This document shows positions 60,681 to 64,000 of a DNA stretch of 64,000 nucleotides, piece by piece (within the stretch, counting starts at the first letter, position 1; each line of letters begins with the position of its first letter). The position numbers and the translations under genes are program-made. The notes beneath the pieces were generated by a model. That model was not told where the DNA came from and ran no database searches. It saw only the letters and a program-made list of their open reading frames with translations. This stretch comes from an uncultured Fluviicola sp. Its GTDB lineage: Bacteria > Bacteroidota > Bacteroidia > Flavobacteriales_D > Crocinitomicaceae. The stretch is taken from assembly GCA_913009205.1 (NCBI GenBank), contig CAJVYC010000008.1, positions 1 through 64,000 of the forward strand, in the 5' to 3' direction.

Positions 60681-62036
60681 CTATTTGCCGATACAAAATT
60701 TACTAAAGATATTGCCCAACAAATCATCCGTTGAAATATCTCCCGTAATCGTTCCGAGCTCAAACATCGCTTGGCGAATATCCATTGCTACAAAATCAGC
60801 GGTAACTTGAGTTTCCAATCCTTCATCCGCTTTTTCCAGCGCAACAGCTGTCTTTATCAACGCATCGTAATGTCTTGCATTTGAAACAATAGTCTCATTC
60901 GCCATGTTAAAATCGCCCTTAACCTCATCGACCAATTTTGATTTTAACACATCGATGTTGTCTCCGTTTTTAGCGCTGATTTGAATTCCTTCGTTTGAGG
61001 TTCCAGAGGTCAAATCGACTTTATTGGCGACCATGAAGATCTTCTTGTCCTCGTATTTTTGACTTAGTTCTTCAGCCCAGCTGGAAACTTCCGATAAGCT
61101 TGCTTGATTCGATCCGTCAGCCAAACAAAGAACGATAGAAGCTTGATCTATTTTCTCTAAAGAACGTTCAATTCCCATTGCCTCAATCGCTTCTGCGCCT
61201 TCTCGAATTCCGGCGGTATCGATGAGTCTGAACAGAATTCCCTCAATATTCAAAACCTCTTCAATAACGTCTCTCGTTGTTCCTTCAATATCGCTTACAA
61301 TCGCTCGCTCGTCGCCAAGTAATTGGTTCAACAAGGTGCTTTTTCCTGTGTTTGGAGCGCCAACAATTGCAACCGGAACTCCATTTTTAATCGCATTTCC
61401 TAGTTCAAATGATCTTGCCAATCGCTTAATGTGTGCAAGAACATCGCTTACGAGTTTCTTAAGCTGCGTTCGATCGGCAAATTCAACATCTTCTTCGGCG
61501 AAGTCCAATTCCAATTCTATTAAAGAAGCAAAGTTCATTAGCTCTGTTCGTAGGTCTTTTAACTCATTTGAGAATCCGCCTCGTAGTTGTTTTAATGCAA
61601 TTCCGTGTGCGCTTTTCGATTGAGACGCTATCAAATCCGCCACTGCTTCCGCTTGCGACAAGTCCATTTTCCCGTTCAAAAACGCACGTTGCGTAAACTC
61701 TCCTGGTTCTGCCATTCGGCCACCAACCTTAAGCAATTCTTGAATGATTTGTTGTTGAATGTACGGCGAACCGTGACACGATATTTCAGCACTTTGTTCT
61801 CCTGTAAAACTCTTTCCTTCGGCAAAAACGTTAATCAAAACCTCGTCAATCAATTCGCCCTTATCATTTGATATGATGCCAAAATGAGTCGTGTGAGAAG
61901 TTGCCGTTTCTAAAGGTTTAGAAAATACTTTTGATGCAATTGACCAACTTTCTTTTCCAGAAAGTCGAATCATCCCGATGGCACCAATTCCGTTTGGAGT
62001 AGCTAGAGCACAAATTGTTTCCTGAGAGTTTTTCAT
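60681..62036 (-). CDS. mnmE: tRNA uridine-5-carboxymethylaminomethyl modification GTPase MnmE
   Basis: 451 aa. It has an N-terminal tetrahydrofolate-binding domain (1-115, CALATPNGIGAIGMIRLSGK), a helical domain, and an inserted GTPase with G1 VAIVGAPNTGKSTLLNQLLG, G3 DTAGIREG and G4 NKVD, ending in the catalytic C-terminal C-x-G-K (FSKFCIGK). With MnmG it modifies the wobble uridine of several tRNAs. The 3' end abuts the right boundary of the cassette-like block, so mnmE is the conserved flank of the insertion. Confidence 0.97.
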   Translation of the reverse strand: MKNSQETICALATPNGIGAIGMIRLSGKESWSIASKVFSKPLETATSHTTHFGIISNDKGELIDEVLINVFAEGKSFTGEQSAEISCHGSPYIQQQIIQELLKVGGRMAEPGEFTQRAFLNGKMDLSQAEAVADLIASQSKSAHGIALKQLRGGFSNELKDLRTELMNFASLIELELDFAEEDVEFADRTQLKKLVSDVLAHIKRLARSFELGNAIKNGVPVAIVGAPNTGKSTLLNQLLGDERAIVSDIEGTTRDVIEEVLNIEGILFRLIDTAGIREGAEAIEAMGIERSLEKIDQASIVLCLADGSNQASLSEVSSWAEELSQKYEDKKIFMVANKVDLTSGTSNEGIQISAKNGDNIDVLKSKLVDEVKGDFNMANETIVSNARHYDALIKTAVALEKADEGLETQVTADFVAMDIRQAMFELGTITGDISTDDLLGNIFSKFCIGK

Positions 62037-62051
62037 GCGGCAAAATTAACT

Positions 62052-62085
62052 AATAAAAAATCCCCAACCAATAAATGGATGGGGG
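62052..62085 (-). terminator. intrinsic terminator between tadA and mnmE
   Basis: On the minus strand CCCCATCCA/TGGTTGGGG (one mismatch), loop TTTAT, followed by ATTTTTTATT, just upstream of mnmE and downstream of tadA. Confidence 0.65.
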
Positions 62086-62285
62086 CTTCAATATTATTGG
62101 TTTTGTCAATTACTCAACAAGAATTCTAAGTTATGAAATATAATCCGCGGTATGAACTGTCACCATATAAACTGTTGGAGGTGGGTTTACAACTAAGTAC
62201 GATCCGTTATCCGTTCCAACTGTGCTGGACTGCCTGAAACAACTCTTGAAGTAGGTTTCAAAAACGAATTGATAAGCGGTAAAAC
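62086..62285 (-). other. remnant of a surface-protein gene
   Basis: On the minus strand one frame reads VGTDNGSYLVVNPPPTVYMV and TVHTADYIS before a stop, similar to the Y-x-V-T-V-T-T-A-D-G-C ends of repeat domains in Bacteroidota surface proteins. There is no start codon and the stretch is short, so it is taken as a gene fragment. Confidence 0.3.
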
Positions 62286-62729
62286 CTACTTGCGCTTATT
62301 CCGAAAGAACTCTTGCATCAAAAGAGAGCACTCATCTTCTAATACTCCGCTAACCACTTTTGTTTTTGGATGGTACAATTCTCCAACTTTTCCTGCGCCT
62401 CTTTTTTCATCCGCCGCTGCAAAAACAATCTTGTCAATCTGGGACCAATAAAGCGCTCCTCCGCACATCACGCATGGCTCAAGTGTTACATAAAGCGTAC
62501 ATCCTTTTAAATATTTTCCGCCTAGAAAACTTGCCGCCGCAGTAATTGCCTGCATTTCTGCATGTGCTGTTACATCTGTCAATTTCTCCGTGAGGTTGTG
62601 GGCTCTTGCAATTATTTGATCATTTGCCACAATCACAGCTCCAACCGGAACCTCATCTTCATCATGCGCCTTTTGAGCCTCTTGCAAAGCCTGCCTCATA
62701 AAATACGCGTCGTTGTATGGAGAAATCAT
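62286..62729 (-). CDS. tadA: tRNA-specific adenosine deaminase (TadA-type nucleoside deaminase)
   Basis: 147 aa cytidine/deoxycytidylate-deaminase fold. The zinc site is HAEMQAITAA (His and catalytic Glu, about 55-64) with PCVMCGGALYWSQIDKIVFA (the two Cys, about 86-105), and AADEKRGAGKVGELY follows. TadA converts adenosine-34 of tRNA-Arg to inosine. The start MISPYNDAYFMRQALQEAQK fits the family. Transcribed toward mnmE, with a terminator in between. Confidence 0.92.
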   Translation of the reverse strand: MISPYNDAYFMRQALQEAQKAHDEDEVPVGAVIVANDQIIARAHNLTEKLTDVTAHAEMQAITAAASFLGGKYLKGCTLYVTLEPCVMCGGALYWSQIDKIVFAAADEKRGAGKVGELYHPKTKVVSGVLEDECSLLMQEFFRNKRK

Positions 62730-62751
62730 TTCAAATGTTTTGGTTTAACGA

Positions 62752-62812
62752 ATTTAGAATTTAGAATTTAGAAAATCAGACTAAATTCTAATATCTAATA
62801 TCTAAATTTACC
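62752..62812. repeat. AT-rich short-repeat tract before the LD-carboxypeptidase gene
   Basis: Three tandem copies of AATTTAG, then a CTAAATTC inverted partner and TAATATC repeated twice, between the divergent tadA and LD-carboxypeptidase genes. It likely contains both promoters. Confidence 0.5.
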
Positions 62813-62814
62813 AC

Positions 62815-63711
62815 ATGAATCTAATCGTTCCTACTCTCAAGCCCGGTGACCTCATCGAAATTCTAGCTCCTGCTAAAGCAATTGAGGAAAACCACATTTT
62901 ATTTGCAAAGGATTTTTTCGAGTCAAAAGGATTTAAAGTGCGCATTAGCGAAAACTGTTTGGGTGTAGAAAATTACTTTTCTGGCTCTGTTTCACAGCGC
63001 TTGTTAGATTTTCAAAATGCACTGAACGATCCAGATGTTAAAGCAATTGTTTGTGCAAGAGGTGGTTATGGCTGCGTGCAACTCGTGGATAAAGTTCAGT
63101 GGGCAAACAGCCTACTAACGCCAAAATGGATTGTTGGGTTTAGCGATGTCACTGTCTTTCATCAAAGAGTAAACATTCTGGGAAACAATTCCATTCACGG
63201 AACAATGCCCTTAAACTTTGAAACAAATTCTCCGGAAGCCCTTCAAACCTTGGTCGACGCTCTAACGGGTCACCCTTACTCTATAGTAACTTCTGCACAT
63301 CCAAAAAACACACTTGGTAAAGCCAAAGGCCGATTGCTTGGAGGAAATTTATCCATCCTTTATAGCTTGTTGGGAACCAACGATCAGGTTGATTATTCAA
63401 ACTCAATCTTATTTATTGAGGACGTAGCGGAACAAATTTACCATCTCGACCGAATGTTCTACGCATTTGAAAAAGCTGGAATTTTGGATAAAATAAACGG
63501 CCTCGTTATAGGAGGAATGACCGATTTTAAAGATACCGCCACGCCATTTGGAATGAGTTATGAAGAAGTAATTCTTTCGCATTTCGAATATAGAAACATT
63601 CCTGTTTGTTTCAACTTCCCTGCCGGTCACATTGATGACAATCGTGCACTTATTTTAGGCGCAGGAGTCACATTATCTGTTCAAAAAGAAAAAGTACAAT
63701 TGACTTTTTAA
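62815..63711 (+). CDS. LD-carboxypeptidase (muramoyltetrapeptide carboxypeptidase family, S66)
   Basis: 298 aa. The catalytic Ser is in CARGGYGCVQL/NSIHGTMPLNF-type context (S66 family; the GGYG block at about 82-85), with Glu in LFIEDVAEQIYHLDRMF (about 202) and the C-terminal His in FNFPAGHIDDNRALILG (about 275). It removes the terminal D-Ala from muropeptide tetrapeptides during cell-wall recycling. There is no signal peptide, so it acts in the cytoplasm. Divergent from tadA; its stop overlaps the stop of a convergent T9SS-protein gene. Confidence 0.92.
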   Translation: MNLIVPTLKPGDLIEILAPAKAIEENHILFAKDFFESKGFKVRISENCLGVENYFSGSVSQRLLDFQNALNDPDVKAIVCARGGYGCVQLVDKVQWANSLLTPKWIVGFSDVTVFHQRVNILGNNSIHGTMPLNFETNSPEALQTLVDALTGHPYSIVTSAHPKNTLGKAKGRLLGGNLSILYSLLGTNDQVDYSNSILFIEDVAEQIYHLDRMFYAFEKAGILDKINGLVIGGMTDFKDTATPFGMSYEEVILSHFEYRNIPVCFNFPAGHIDDNRALILGAGVTLSVQKEKVQLTF

Positions 63712-64000
63712 AGAATTACAACTCTATTTATTCTGTTAATGTTGTTGTAATTCACCGTCGCAATGTAAGACCCTGAAGGCAAATCTGAAAGAGAAAGTCC
63801 ATTTTCACTTACCGTCCAAGTGCCAACATACGTTCCTGTTGATGAATAAATTTGACATGTAGCACCTCGTGGGGCTTCGATTTTAATTAGTCCGTAAGAT
63901 GGATTTGGGTAGACCTTAACCTCACATTTTGAGCGTTCTACACATTCAGCTCTGAGTCGAGCCGTTCGATATATTTCGTTTTCCTCATCTTGAGAGAATG
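63708..64000 (-). CDS. C-terminal T9SS sorting domain of a secreted protein (cut by window edge)
   Basis: A minus-strand frame runs from the window edge to a TAA at 63708-63710: CEVKVYPNPSYGLIKIEAPR, then YSSTGTYVGTWTVSENGLSL and LPSGSYIATV. This is a complete type A T9SS sorting domain, so the full protein is secreted; the remainder lies beyond the window. It was missed by the ORF track because no start codon is present. Confidence 0.85.
   Translation of the reverse strand, partial: FSQDEENEIYRTARLRAECVERSKCEVKVYPNPSYGLIKIEAPRGATCQIYSSTGTYVGTWTVSENGLSLSDLPSGSYIATVNYNNINRINRVVIL

Overview
The window looks like a chromosomal segment of a Bacteroidota bacterium, most likely Flavobacteriales (Crocinitomicaceae/Cryomorphaceae-like). 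The reasons are moderate-to-low GC, TonB-dependent receptors with carboxypeptidase-like N-domains, many secreted proteins with type IX secretion (T9SS) C-terminal sorting domains, DUF4837 and DUF3109 proteins, Bacteroidota-type promoters (-7 TAnnTTTG), little Shine-Dalgarno signal, and the gene orders rimP-nusA-infB and tatA-gatA. I saw no rRNA, tRNA or CRISPR array.

Layout. 0-6.6 kb: a truncated membrane-protein end, then a five-gene light/flavin cluster (three photolyase/cryptochrome proteins, a small unknown protein, an FAD amine-oxidase-like protein). 7-10.7 kb: a metal locus with an HMA-domain periplasmic protein, a DtxR/MntR-type repressor and a divergent TonB receptor whose promoter carries a perfect inverted repeat. 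10.9-16.3 kb: a HI0933-type flavoprotein, secreted proteins and a GNAT gene broken by a stop. 16.4-20.6 kb: a TonB receptor behind a TPP riboswitch with its own promoter, preceded by a NadR-like kinase, a PnuC/PnuT-type transporter and YceI. 21.4-35.1 kb: radA, a UbiA-like protein, an LPS-type glycosyltransferase pair, DUF4837, a LysM transglycosylase, gatA and tatA in one long operon, then infB-nusA-rimP with a terminator-like hairpin in the leader. 35.5-48.7 kb: DUF3109, cysteine dioxygenase, class Ia ribonucleotide reductase, ComF, a D-amino-acid-oxidase-like protein, bacilliredoxin, glutathione peroxidase and outer-membrane proteins. 48.7-60.7 kb: a leucine-rich-repeat protein, then an accessory block. 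60.7-64 kb: mnmE, tadA, an LD-carboxypeptidase and the end of a T9SS protein.

The accessory block (about 50.2-60.7 kb) is the most unusual part. It starts with a tyrosine-recombinase remnant. Its mostly co-oriented cargo genes (T9SS surface proteins, a GH16 glucanase, an esterase, a LuxR-type regulator) are separated by imperfect palindromes that start with ACAAC/GCTAAC and end with GTTAG/GTTAT. One is a 67-bp hairpin with an extrahelical base, much like an integron attC site. A roughly 120-bp repeat bounds both ends of the block. I read it as a chromosomal integron-like cassette array with a dead recombinase.

A second theme is recent gene decay. At least six short genes (three GNATs, a beta-carbonic anhydrase, a lipoprotein and an unknown) keep a readable frame but are interrupted by isolated nonsense codons, several at positions where the family normally has Trp or where a Gln codon is one transition away.
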